Part shown: in pieces, positions 43,748-52,637 of the stretch | Layout of the letters: every line of letters starts with the position of its first letter | Position numbering within the stretch: position 1 is the first letter of the stretch | Position numbers and translations under genes: made by a program | Notes under the pieces: generated by a model | Databases searched by the model: none | The model's input: only the letters and a program-made list of their open reading frames with translations | Told to the model about the DNA's origin: nothing | NCBI GenBank assembly: GCA_020974905.1 | Contig: CP087563.1 | Coordinates: 7,192,001 to 7,256,000, forward strand | Direction of reading: 5' to 3' | DNA length: 64,000 nt | Source of the DNA: Planctomycetes bacterium syqfu | GTDB lineage: Bacteria > Planctomycetota > Phycisphaerae > Phycisphaerales > Phycisphaeraceae

Positions 43748-45286
43748 ATGTATGACTCGCTTTTGAACTGGCTTATTTTCACCCCCTGTATTGGTGCAGT
43801 GCTCTGCTTGCTGCTGCCTGCGGACAAGGCCAAGAACATCGCCTTGGGGACAACCGTCGTCACGCTGTTGATGACGGTGTCGCTGGCGTTGGCTTTTAAG
43901 ACCGGCATGCAGGGGCCGCAGTTTGTCACCACGCTGGATTGGATTCCCGCGATTAACGTGCAGTACAAGATTGGTCTTGACGGCCTGAGTTTGCCGTTGG
44001 TGGTGTTGACCAGTGCTTTGAGTGTGCTCGTGGTGGGTGCAGGTTGGAAGATCGGTAAGTCCCCGAACGTGTTCATGGCGTTGTACCTGTTTTTGATGAG
44101 CGGTATGTACGGCGTGTTCTGTTCGTTGGACATGGTTCTGTTTTACGTGTTCTTTGAAATCTCACTGCTGCCGATGTATTTCCTCATTGGTATCTGGGGT
44201 GGTCCGCGTAAGGAATACGCAGCGATCAAGTTCTTCCTGTACACTTTGGCTGGCTCGGTGTGTCTGCTGATCACGATGCTGGGGATTTACAACGTGACTT
44301 CCTCAGCCGACTTTATCAACGGCAACACGTGGGACATGATGGCGCTGCAGTCCGAAGCGGTGCAAGCACTCTTTGCTCCCTCCGGTGAATATTGGTACTT
44401 CGCACGCTGGGCGTTCTGGCTGACCTTCATTGCCTTTGCGATCAAGATTCCCGTTGCCCCGTTCCATACATGGCTTCCCGATGCTCACGTCGAAGCCCCG
44501 ACCCCGATCAGTATGATCCTGGCTGGCGTGCTTCTGAAAATGGGTGGCTATGCCCTGATGCGTATCACCTACCCGTTGTTCCCCGACGCAGCATCTCTCT
44601 TCTGGGAATGTGTCGCGACGATTGGTGTGTTCGGCATTATCTACGGTGCACTCTGTGCCATGGCTCAGACCGACTGGAAGAAGCTGGTTGCTTACTCCTC
44701 AGTGAGTCACATGGGTTATGTCACCCTCGGTATCGCAGTTTTGACCCGGACTGGTTTTGACGGTGCTTACTACCAGATGATCGGTCACGGCATCACCAGT
44801 GCGATGATGTTCTTCCTCGTCGGTGTGGTGTACGAGCGTGCCCATCACCGTGAGATCAACAAGTTCGGCGGTCTGTGGCTTAAGTGGCCTCAGTACGGTG
44901 GCTGGTCGATGCTCGGATTCTTTGCAGGCATGGGGCTTCCCGGTCTGTGCGGTTTCATCGGTGAAGTGATGGTGCTTCTGGGGACCTTCCACGCAGCCGA
45001 CCGTGCTGGCGCTGATCCGACATTCGTCTACATCCTTGGCAGCTTTGCCGCCTTTGGTGTCGTGCTCACCGCCGGCTACATTCTGTGGATGTTCCAGCGT
45101 ATCTACATGGGCAAGACCCGCGAGGAATACGAACACTTCGAAAAACCCAACGCACGCGAGTATGCCATCATGGTGACCCTGGGCATCGCCGCGTTGATCT
45201 TCGGCATCGCGCCGCTGTTGGTCTTTAACTACACTCATGCGACTTTCGAAAATCTCATGGCCGTCATCGGTCTTGCAGGTTCCTGA
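43748..45286 (+). CDS. nuoM: NADH-quinone oxidoreductase subunit M
   Basis: The 512-residue antiporter-like subunit has FYVFFEISLLPMYFLIGIWGG (key Glu), KIPVAPFHTWLPDAHVEAPTP (key Lys) and KKLVAYSSVSHMGYVTLG. Fourteen helices are expected. No ribosome site is seen before the ATG, which follows nuoL after 58 bases. Confidence 0.97.
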   Translation: MYDSLLNWLIFTPCIGAVLCLLLPADKAKNIALGTTVVTLLMTVSLALAFKTGMQGPQFVTTLDWIPAINVQYKIGLDGLSLPLVVLTSALSVLVVGAGWKIGKSPNVFMALYLFLMSGMYGVFCSLDMVLFYVFFEISLLPMYFLIGIWGGPRKEYAAIKFFLYTLAGSVCLLITMLGIYNVTSSADFINGNTWDMMALQSEAVQALFAPSGEYWYFARWAFWLTFIAFAIKIPVAPFHTWLPDAHVEAPTPISMILAGVLLKMGGYALMRITYPLFPDAASLFWECVATIGVFGIIYGALCAMAQTDWKKLVAYSSVSHMGYVTLGIAVLTRTGFDGAYYQMIGHGITSAMMFFLVGVVYERAHHREINKFGGLWLKWPQYGGWSMLGFFAGMGLPGLCGFIGEVMVLLGTFHAADRAGADPTFVYILGSFAAFGVVLTAGYILWMFQRIYMGKTREEYEHFEKPNAREYAIMVTLGIAALIFGIAPLLVFNYTHATFENLMAVIGLAGS

Positions 45287-45305
45287 TAGAGAATAGGAAA
45301 CGACT

Positions 45306-46916
45306 GTGCTCCTAAGTGATCCACAATGGCTCCCCCAACTGATGGCTGACCTGAAACTGGTCATGCCCGAGTTATGGCTTGTCGTGACCATGTGCCTGGT
45401 ACTCATTGTCCCGTTCATCCGTAAGGGCAACGTGATCCTGCCGGTCTTCGTGACCATCTTCGGTTTGTTGATGGCGTTGCTTGCTTCACAGGGCGTGCAT
45501 CTGGACAGCATTGACACAGCTCGGCAGGGACTCGTTTTTTCCAACAGCCTGGCGATCGATCCTTTCAGCAGTCTGTTTAAGACACTACTGATGATCTTTG
45601 CCATGTTGGTCGTGGTGCAGTGGACGCTCTTCGGTCGCGATAACACACATGCACTTGATGCGCCGGACTTCCTTTGCCTGCTGCTTGGTGCGACCTTTGG
45701 TATGTCGTTGATGGCGTCGGCCAACAATCTGATCATGATCTTCATTGCCACCGAATCGGCATCCATCCCCAGCTACGCCTTGGCCGGATTCCGTAAGAAA
45801 AACAAAATATCAACCGAAGGTTCGCTTAAGTATGTCCTCTTCGGCTCGGTCTCCAGTGCGTTGATGCTTTATGGCATGTCCATGCTCTACGGCGTCAGTG
45901 GTTCACTGCAACTCTCGCATATCGCAGGCACGATTAACTCACAGGGTATGACACCGCTGATGGTCGTCGGACTTGTGGGGATGCTCGGTGGTTTTGCGTT
46001 CAAGCTTTCTGCTGTCCCGATGCACTTCTGGTGTCCTGACGTCTTTGAAGGTGCACCGACGGAAGTGACCACGTTTTTGTCAGTCGCCTCCAAGGGGGCT
46101 GCAATCTGCATGCTCGCTCGCGTCATTCAGAACTTCGGCACGATAGTCTACAACGAAGAAATCCTCACTGGGATCGCTTTGGGTGTCGGCGCCTTGGGTG
46201 CTGTCACCGCTACATGGGGCAACCTTGTCGCACTGCATCAATCCAATCTCAAACGACTGTTGGCTTACAGTTCCATCTCCCATGCCGGTTACATGATCAT
46301 GGGCTGTGCAGTGCTTCTGCTGGTGGACCCCAAGCTTATTCTCAGCGCGTTGTTGTTCTACGTGTTGGTTTACATGTTCATGAATCTGGGAGCGTTCACC
46401 GTTGCAGCCGTTCTGGAACGCCATCTGGGTACACTCGATATTGCAGACTATGCAGGACTATTCAAGAAGTCACCTACCTTGGCATCACTCTTGATCGTCT
46501 TCATGCTCAGTCTCTTTGGCATGCCCGGACTTGGCGGTTTCATGGGTAAGTTCCTGCTGGGAGCTGGCATGATCAAAGCTGGAACGCTGGGGACGGTTCT
46601 TGTCGGTATTCTGCTACTCAATACGGTCTTTAGCCTGTGGTACTACCTGCGTCCAGCCTATTTCATGATCTTTGTCGATGAGCAGGAAGATAAGACCTTG
46701 CCTGTGATCGCACCGTTGCGCCCAGCCATCTGGACCATCCTCGGTGTCTGTTGTGTCATGCTCTTCTGGACCGGTTTGCTCCCCGCAGTCGGCACGGATA
46801 TCGCTGAAGACAATGGGCAGATGATCGTGGCATCAGCCAAACGTGCACAGGATACCAACAGCCAACACACCTCAAATGTCAACGAGCCGATTGCCAAGGC
46901 AGACGCTCATCGATAA
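45306..46916 (+). CDS. nuoN: NADH-quinone oxidoreductase subunit N
   Basis: The 536-residue subunit closes the set. Motifs: IFIATESASIPSYALAGF (key Glu), FKLSAVPMHFWCPDVFEGAP (key Lys) and KRLLAYSSISHAGYMIMG. The C-terminus has a polar, Asp- and Lys-rich tail. The start is GTG with AGGA about 8 bases upstream. It is the last recognised nuo gene. Confidence 0.96.
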   Translation: MLLSDPQWLPQLMADLKLVMPELWLVVTMCLVLIVPFIRKGNVILPVFVTIFGLLMALLASQGVHLDSIDTARQGLVFSNSLAIDPFSSLFKTLLMIFAMLVVVQWTLFGRDNTHALDAPDFLCLLLGATFGMSLMASANNLIMIFIATESASIPSYALAGFRKKNKISTEGSLKYVLFGSVSSALMLYGMSMLYGVSGSLQLSHIAGTINSQGMTPLMVVGLVGMLGGFAFKLSAVPMHFWCPDVFEGAPTEVTTFLSVASKGAAICMLARVIQNFGTIVYNEEILTGIALGVGALGAVTATWGNLVALHQSNLKRLLAYSSISHAGYMIMGCAVLLLVDPKLILSALLFYVLVYMFMNLGAFTVAAVLERHLGTLDIADYAGLFKKSPTLASLLIVFMLSLFGMPGLGGFMGKFLLGAGMIKAGTLGTVLVGILLLNTVFSLWYYLRPAYFMIFVDEQEDKTLPVIAPLRPAIWTILGVCCVMLFWTGLLPAVGTDIAEDNGQMIVASAKRAQDTNSQHTSNVNEPIAKADAHR

Positions 46917-46991
46917 CCCTTCAACCTTCCCGCACGAACCCACAAGGGGGACATCACGCTTTCATGATGGTCAGCCCCAAGGACGTGTAAC

Positions 46992-47447
46992 ATGACAATG
47001 GCAGCAACCCAGGATCTTGCAGACAAGATCAACGCGATTCTATCCCTCCAGCACGGCTCATTGATCCGTCACATTGACGAAGCCAAGCCGCATCTCAGTG
47101 CGCGGACTTGGAAAGCCTGGCACGCCCTGGACAATCTCCAGGACCATCGTCAGATGCGCATTCATCTGTTGGTACGTGTTCTTTTTGAAGACCTCGACAA
47201 GCAACCTGCACCTGCTGACTTCGATCAGGCTGTCGGATTTGCCCATTTTCTGACACTCGATGCCTTGATGCCCAAGTTCCTCAAAGAGTTGGAAGAGACA
47301 CGCAAACGTCTGCAATCGCTGCTGCCTACGAAAAAGTCTGCGATGGATGACAAAATTCAATCTGCCATCGAACTCTGCGATAAGGATATCCAGGCAATCA
47401 GTGTTGCCATGAAATTGGCCAGCCAGACCCCTTCAACCTTAGGTTGA
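46992..47447 (+). CDS. Helical protein of unknown function after nuoN
   Basis: I do not recognise the 151-residue product. It is soluble and strongly helical, with amphipathic stretches (DLADKINAILSLQHGSLIRH, KFLKELEETRKRLQSLLP) and no signal peptide. AAGGA stands 8 bases before the ATG at 46992, supporting translation. It lies 75 bases after nuoN on the same strand, but no known complex I accessory factor matches. Confidence 0.7.
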   Translation: MTMAATQDLADKINAILSLQHGSLIRHIDEAKPHLSARTWKAWHALDNLQDHRQMRIHLLVRVLFEDLDKQPAPADFDQAVGFAHFLTLDALMPKFLKELEETRKRLQSLLPTKKSAMDDKIQSAIELCDKDIQAISVAMKLASQTPSTLG

Positions 47448-47924
47448 TCAGGCCAATCTCCGAATATTTAAGCCAATCATTGACTGCATGAGTCATCAGT
47501 CGTTGGCCATTGTCAAGATTTAAATTGGGTTTGGATATGAATGGATTGCTCATTTCATATCATTGCGACAAACACAGTATTGATCCCAAACAATCAGGTT
47601 GATGCCATGATTGCAGTGTTAATATATTAATATTGATACGTTTTATTTGTCTGTTGATTTGTCTGAACCAGGCGTGAGACAATACGTTAATCCTTGTGTT
47701 TTGATACAATTTTCATTCGCCAATGATGAGCTGTTATCGACTCTATTTTGTAAATAGATGTAAAATGACAAGATACTATTTGGTAACATCATGTTGATAT
47801 GATATATTTGTTGCCTTAAGCGGGGAGTATGATTGCACTGTCAATCTTTTAAATGCGTCAAAAAGTATTGAAGTGTTCGTATACAGTGAATACGACACGG
47901 CCAACACATTCAGGAGAATCGAAC
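47448..47924. other. AT-rich intergenic region upstream of the basic nucleoid protein
   Basis: About 480 bases without a gene. It is clearly more AT-rich than the surroundings. A dyad TCGTAT-N7-ATACGA (47877-47895) lies 30 bases before the start codon of the basic protein and just before its AGGAG; it may be an operator or a leader hairpin. Nothing else is recognised. Confidence 0.35.
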
Positions 47925-48392
47925 ATGGCAAAAACTCCAGCAGCAGCAGAATTGCTCAAACTCGTCAAGAAGCTTCAGGATGAACGTGCTTCCCACGTCA
48001 AAGCAATCGAAGCAATTGATCTGACTTTCACACAACTGGGTATTGAAACCGATACTACACCGGCTGCACCATCTGCCCCGGCCAAGAAGCGCCGCGGACG
48101 TCCCGCAGGCTCCGGCAAAAAGGCAAAAGCTGCCAAGAAGACCACCAAAAAGACCACTAAGAAGAAAACCAGCAAGCGCACACGCAAGAGCTTCTCGGTT
48201 TCCGGTGATGAATCCGTCCTGGCTTTCGTTAATGCCAACCCCGGCTGCACCACCGCTCAGGTGAATGAACACTGGACGAATGAAGGCCGTGCAGGCAAAG
48301 CGGACAACGCCCTTGGCAAACTCGTCAAGGAAGGCAAAATCACCCGCAAGAACATCAAGGGTCAACGCGGCAGCACCTACAAAGCCAAGTAA
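47925..48392 (+). CDS. Lys/Ala-rich basic DNA-binding protein (AT-hook-like, nucleoid type)
   Basis: The 155-residue protein has three parts. Residues 1-45 are helical (AAAELLKLVKKLQDERASHV). Residues about 50-88 are very basic with an AT-hook-like core (KKRRGRPAGSGKK) and Lys/Thr runs. Residues 90-155 look like a small winged-helix domain (NPGCTTAQVNEHWTNEG, ALGKLVKEGKIT). It should bind DNA and may organise the nucleoid; the tail resembles those of eukaryotic-type H1 proteins. AGGAG lies 8 bases before the ATG. The longer start at 47853 is unlikely. Confidence 0.85.
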   Translation: MAKTPAAAELLKLVKKLQDERASHVKAIEAIDLTFTQLGIETDTTPAAPSAPAKKRRGRPAGSGKKAKAAKKTTKKTTKKKTSKRTRKSFSVSGDESVLAFVNANPGCTTAQVNEHWTNEGRAGKADNALGKLVKEGKITRKNIKGQRGSTYKAK

Positions 48393-48430
48393 GTCGCATC
48401 AAGCTGACAGACTTTAAAACCGTATTTTTT

Positions 48431-48465
48431 AAGTAACCTGGCAATGACTGTCGGGTTACTTTTTA
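48431..48465 (+). terminator. Terminator of the basic DNA-binding protein gene
   Basis: AGTAACC (48432-48438) pairs with GGTTACT (48454-48460), flanked by A/T runs with TTTT after it. Confidence 0.75.
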
Positions 48466-48557
48466 TATACGCATAACAAGCTGCCCAGTCGGCATTGCAA
48501 CTGCTGATTTATTTGTTATAACCAGTAACAATCCGATTGGTCCTTGAGGAGTTGAGC

Positions 48558-49754
48558 ATGTCCACACGGTCGTTGAATATCGCACTGATTGGTTCAAGTT
48601 TCATGGGGCGGACCCATTCCAATGCCTACCTGAAAGTTGCCAAGTTTTTCGACTTACCCCTGGAACCGGTGATGCACACCATCGCCGCCCGTGATGCAGA
48701 GAAAGTCGCCAAGTTTGCCAAACGTTGGGGCTGGCTAAACAATTCGACGAATTGGAAAGAAGTCTGCAGTAATCCCGAGATTGATCTGATCGACATCGGC
48801 ACGCCCAATCACGTCCACAAGGAAATGGCACTCGAAGCATTATCACAGGGCAAGCATCTGGCATGCGAAAAACCGTTGGCTGGCAATCTCGATGACGCAC
48901 GTGAAATGTACAAGGCTGCAAAAAAATACAGGAAGTCCAAGACGTTTGTGTGGTTCACTTACCGCCGATGTCCCGCAGTTGCCTTTGCTCAGCAACTCGT
49001 TGCTCAAGGTAAACTCGGCAAGATTTATCATGTCCGCGCTGCTTATCTCCAGGATTGGGCAGGCCCCGATGCACCACTGGTCTGGCGCTTCCGCGGTGAT
49101 ATCGCAGGCTCCGGTTCTCACGGCGATCTGGGGGCACACATTATCGACATGGCAAGGTTCATCACCGGCGATGAAATCTCCGAGATTGCAGGCGCGATGG
49201 AACACACCTTCATCAAGGAGCGTCCCATCCCCGAGTCCACCGGCGGCGAAATCTCCGGCAGAAATGCCAAAACCTCCAAAACCAAAATGGGTAAAAGCAC
49301 CGTCGACGATGCCGTCATGTTCCTGGCACGTTTCAAGGGTGGTGCTTTGGGCAGCTTCGAAGCAACACGTCTTTCCACCGGTGACAAAAACCGCAACCGC
49401 ATTGAAATCCACGGTGAAAATGGCGCGATCCGTTTTGACTTTGAACGCATGAATGAACTGCAATGGTACGACGCCACCTTGGACGGCGCTTTGCAAGGCT
49501 GGTCCACCATCAATGTCACCAGTGGTGCTGACGGACATCCCTATGCAGCAGCATGGTGGCCGACCGCACATGTTGTCGGTTATGAACACGGCTTTATCAA
49601 CATGGCTTCAGATATCATCAACGTCCTAGGTGGTAAGGATGCAGTTGTGCCACTACCGGACTTTGCCGATGCGTACCAGACACAACGCGTGTTGCAGGCA
49701 GCCGTGGAATCAGCACGGAATCGTTGCCCGATCAAGATGAGTCAGATTAAATAA
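48558..49754 (+). CDS. Gfo/Idh/MocA-family oxidoreductase, second copy
   Basis: The 398-residue protein has the Rossmann motif IALIGSSFMGRTHSNAY, a CEKPLAG motif for the cofactor and a C-terminal domain with GSGSHGDLGAHIIDMARFITGDE. The Lys of EKP and the Asp and His of the second motif are the catalytic residues. An insert (GRNAKTSKTKMGKS) interrupts the middle. It likely acts on a sugar with NAD(P). GAGGAG is 6 bases before the ATG, which decides the start against 48537. Confidence 0.9.
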   Translation: MSTRSLNIALIGSSFMGRTHSNAYLKVAKFFDLPLEPVMHTIAARDAEKVAKFAKRWGWLNNSTNWKEVCSNPEIDLIDIGTPNHVHKEMALEALSQGKHLACEKPLAGNLDDAREMYKAAKKYRKSKTFVWFTYRRCPAVAFAQQLVAQGKLGKIYHVRAAYLQDWAGPDAPLVWRFRGDIAGSGSHGDLGAHIIDMARFITGDEISEIAGAMEHTFIKERPIPESTGGEISGRNAKTSKTKMGKSTVDDAVMFLARFKGGALGSFEATRLSTGDKNRNRIEIHGENGAIRFDFERMNELQWYDATLDGALQGWSTINVTSGADGHPYAAAWWPTAHVVGYEHGFINMASDIINVLGGKDAVVPLPDFADAYQTQRVLQAAVESARNRCPIKMSQIK

Positions 49755-49779
49755 ATGTCGTTGACATTGGGGGGCCACG

Positions 49780-50241
49780 ATGAATCAAACTACAAGCAAA
49801 CGTTACAAAACACGTTGGATCCTTGCAGTGTGCTTGTTGTTGGTACTTGTTATTTCATCTTTCAGTTTATGTGTTGAAGATTATTTTGATTTTTCAACAG
49901 GCGTTCAAATACGAAAATTCAAGGTGTTGGCTGTTGTAATTTGGTCGAACACAGACAAAACATTAGTGCCCAAATTTCAGCAGGTAATCAAGTCGTGTCC
50001 TATGAGTTTCGATGACAAGCCCGAAGTTGTGTATAAACGCCGTTACATTTTTTCGTCGAGTCGGACTGATATGGGATATGGCGATACCGTATCAAGTTTT
50101 GTCATGTATCTGCAATCCATCAATACTGCCTCAATCAATTGTCAAGACATAAAGACAATCTCACAAGCAATTGATCATGGTGATGGTTTTCTCGTTGAAG
50201 TTGATGATCAAATGATGGTATCAGTAAAGGTGTCTCAATGA
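49780..50241 (+). CDS. Membrane-anchored or exported protein of unknown function
   Basis: I do not recognise this 153-residue product. Residues 13-35 (ILAVCLLLVLVISSFSLCV) form a signal anchor; the rest is polar and expected outside. It is AT-richer than its neighbours. GGGGGG lies 6-10 bases before the ATG. No conserved motif is visible. It lies 25 bases after the Gfo/Idh/MocA stop, on the same strand. Confidence 0.65.
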   Translation: MNQTTSKRYKTRWILAVCLLLVLVISSFSLCVEDYFDFSTGVQIRKFKVLAVVIWSNTDKTLVPKFQQVIKSCPMSFDDKPEVVYKRRYIFSSSRTDMGYGDTVSSFVMYLQSINTASINCQDIKTISQAIDHGDGFLVEVDDQMMVSVKVSQ

Positions 50242-50251
50242 TCCGGTGATT

Positions 50252-50884
50252 TCACTTCGACACACACGGATGATCTTTGATCCAGAACCGATAGGGTTTA
50301 TCCGCCCATTCCTCTGCATATTGAATACCAATACGCGATCCGCTGGCAATGTCTTTGTTGGGGATTTTGATGTTGTGATCTTCGATCCAGAGTTTTGAAT
50401 CGGTGACCAGGTCAACGCCATCCTGTTCACGTGAGATGTTGAACGCCTGACAGAGTTTGGCGGGTCCTGAGCAAAGATCGCGATCTTTCTTTGCGACTTT
50501 TCGGCGGGTGTACATCTCGTCTTTACCCTCCATCGGTTCCAATGCGCGAATCAGAACCGCGACCGGTTCGTCTGCTTGTTGAGCGACAATGTTCATGCAG
50601 TGATGCATGCCATAGGTGAAGTAGACATAGAGTGTGCCACCGTCCTGCCACATGGATTCATTGCGTGGCGTACGGCGTCCACCGACGGTGTGTGCTGCTT
50701 TATCCGGGATGCCAAGGTAGGCTTCGGTTTCGACGATCATGCCTGAGAGGCGCTTGTTGCCATCCATGCGGACGAAGACTTTACCCAGTATCGCCTTGGC
50801 GAGTTTGACGACATCCTGATGATAGAAGTCGCGATTAAGCCTTGAGGGATGAATGATTGACTTCCGGGGGTGGGGGTCAGGCAT
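50252..50884 (-). CDS. 3-methyladenine DNA glycosylase (AAG/Mpg family)
   Basis: The 210-residue protein is a full AAG-type alkyladenine glycosylase: LAKAILGKVFVRM, the catalytic Glu in MIVETEAYLGIPDKAAH, RRTPRNESMWQDGGTLYVYF, TYGMHHCMNIVAQ and CSGPAKLCQAFNI. It removes alkylated or deaminated purines to start base-excision repair. The start overlaps the last codons of the cytochrome assembly gene upstream by 8 bases, so it is the third gene of that operon. Confidence 0.94.
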   Translation of the reverse strand: MPDPHPRKSIIHPSRLNRDFYHQDVVKLAKAILGKVFVRMDGNKRLSGMIVETEAYLGIPDKAAHTVGGRRTPRNESMWQDGGTLYVYFTYGMHHCMNIVAQQADEPVAVLIRALEPMEGKDEMYTRRKVAKKDRDLCSGPAKLCQAFNISREQDGVDLVTDSKLWIEDHNIKIPNKDIASGSRIGIQYAEEWADKPYRFWIKDHPCVSK

Positions 50885-52637
50885 AACTGTGCAGTCCAGC
50901 GAGTAACAGGTTCACACCCCAGTGGGTCCAGAGCATGACGAAAAAGCCAATCACGCTCAGCCATGCTGTGACAAGGTGTGGCTTGCGGACACCAAAGCGC
51001 AGATGGATGACGATGAGATAAATGATCCACGTGATCAACGCCCAGGTTTCCTTGGGGTCCCAACCCCACCAGCGTCCCCATGCGTGGTCCGCCCAGTAAG
51101 CACCAAGCAGGATACCAAGTCCTAATAGCCAGAAAGCCAGTTGGAGAATCACCAGATGTGCCTTGTCCAAATCGTGAAGCAGCTTCTCCGGGCCGGATGG
51201 ATTGTCCATCTCACCGAGTCCTGCTGCTGCCATGCGGACGGTCGCATCGGTCTTGAAGTAGTAGACACCCAGGTAAAACAGGGCGATGAAAAAACCAAGC
51301 GCGATCAGGGCATAGGCAGCGATGACGACATTGACATGAATGTAGAGAATCCGACTGGTTGCCAGAATCCCTGAGACCTGTGCAACATCATGTGACGGGA
51401 TGGCAACAGTGTTGGCAAAGAGGAGTGCAGTCGTCCCCAATGCTGCTGCAGCAGCGCCGAACATCCATTGACGCTTGGCAAACATCAGCACGATCCCCAT
51501 CATGCAGGCAAACCATGCCAACGCGATAAACGATTCAAACTGGTTATGGATCGGCCAACGCCCGGAGATGATGCCACGCACTGCAAAGCCTGCGGTGTGA
51601 ACTGCAAAGCCGATGAGCAGGAACGCGATTCCACTTCGGATCAGCCATTTGCGTTGCGTTCCCATGGCAATGAGCAAGAGAATCGTCGCCACACCATACG
51701 CCAGGTATCCGATGGTGAATTTGTGGGTCTGGTTGTAGAGCAACTCGGCATGACGCAGGGTTGCTGAGGGATAGGTCAAGGGGTGAATGCTGGGCAGTTT
51801 GTCAACGAGTTTGTCGATGGCAATTTGTGCTGCCTTGCTGTCCGCTTCATTCCATGCCTTGGCCAACTCCGTAAACGCCAAGCGTGCTTCAAGGACGTCG
51901 GTGTTTTCCTGCGTGGGCTCGAAGAGACTTTGCCACTTGTCACTTTTGGCAGTGGGGGATGGGCTGACAAGTAGCAGTGAGTTGGGCAGTAATTGATATC
52001 CGGCCCAGGCACTGAGGACTTGATTGCGACCCTTGAGTAAACGTAAATCCGAGGCGCTGCCGTTGAGAATCTGCTGAGCCTGCTCGGTTAGCAGCAGTGA
52101 CGGTGGCAGGCGACCAAAACTCAGAAAACCATCTTCGACTTCAGCAGGTAGCAACTTAGCCAGTGAACGACGCAATTCAAGCACTTCGACATAAATCAAC
52201 GGACGGTCGGCATACCATGATTTATTCAGCAGGATGTCCAGCCAGGTGAACGTTGGTGAATAATGTGTCGGATCAAAACGGTCACGATAGCGTGCTTTGC
52301 CAAACACATTGGTGATCATTTCGCGGGCATAGGTGTCGAAAATTTTCGCACGTCCCTGATCAAAAACGGCAAGTTGACTGAACGCAGATAAATCCAATTG
52401 TGCAGCAAAGTCCTGATGCTGTTGTTCTGAAATCCCGGGGGACATCATCTCAGCAGGCATCTGGCTGGTAATGGGAGAAGGGGATAATGCCGGTTGGTCC
52501 GGCAGCGTATTGCCCGCAGGTTCCTGTCGGACTTGTGCAGCTAGTGGCGGCGTATTGGCAAGCAGACACACTGTGATCACGCAGAACATCAGATATGCAA
52601 CGCGTTGGCAATGAAATGTTGAACTTTCACTTTTCAT
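50877..52637 (-). CDS. ccsA: Cytochrome c assembly protein CcsA/ResC type
   Basis: This 586-residue protein has a long extra N-terminal part (about 1-280: signal-like start and a soluble domain). The C-terminal half (about 290-586) is the eight-helix haem handling protein with the WWD-type motif WGRWWGWDPKETWALITW and conserved His residues. It joins haem to apocytochrome c at the outer face, together with ResB. The start codon overlaps the resB stop by 4 bases (ATGA). The N-terminal extension is worth noting, since typical CcsA is about 300 residues. Confidence 0.9.
   Translation of the reverse strand: MKSESSTFHCQRVAYLMFCVITVCLLANTPPLAAQVRQEPAGNTLPDQPALSPSPITSQMPAEMMSPGISEQQHQDFAAQLDLSAFSQLAVFDQGRAKIFDTYAREMITNVFGKARYRDRFDPTHYSPTFTWLDILLNKSWYADRPLIYVEVLELRRSLAKLLPAEVEDGFLSFGRLPPSLLLTEQAQQILNGSASDLRLLKGRNQVLSAWAGYQLLPNSLLLVSPSPTAKSDKWQSLFEPTQENTDVLEARLAFTELAKAWNEADSKAAQIAIDKLVDKLPSIHPLTYPSATLRHAELLYNQTHKFTIGYLAYGVATILLLIAMGTQRKWLIRSGIAFLLIGFAVHTAGFAVRGIISGRWPIHNQFESFIALAWFACMMGIVLMFAKRQWMFGAAAAALGTTALLFANTVAIPSHDVAQVSGILATSRILYIHVNVVIAAYALIALGFFIALFYLGVYYFKTDATVRMAAAGLGEMDNPSGPEKLLHDLDKAHLVILQLAFWLLGLGILLGAYWADHAWGRWWGWDPKETWALITWIIYLIVIHLRFGVRKPHLVTAWLSVIGFFVMLWTHWGVNLLLAGLHSYA

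Noticed and set aside
44699-45766. 355-residue open frame antisense across nuoM and nuoN
   Set aside because: It spans two certain genes and the gap between them; composition is that of an antisense frame.
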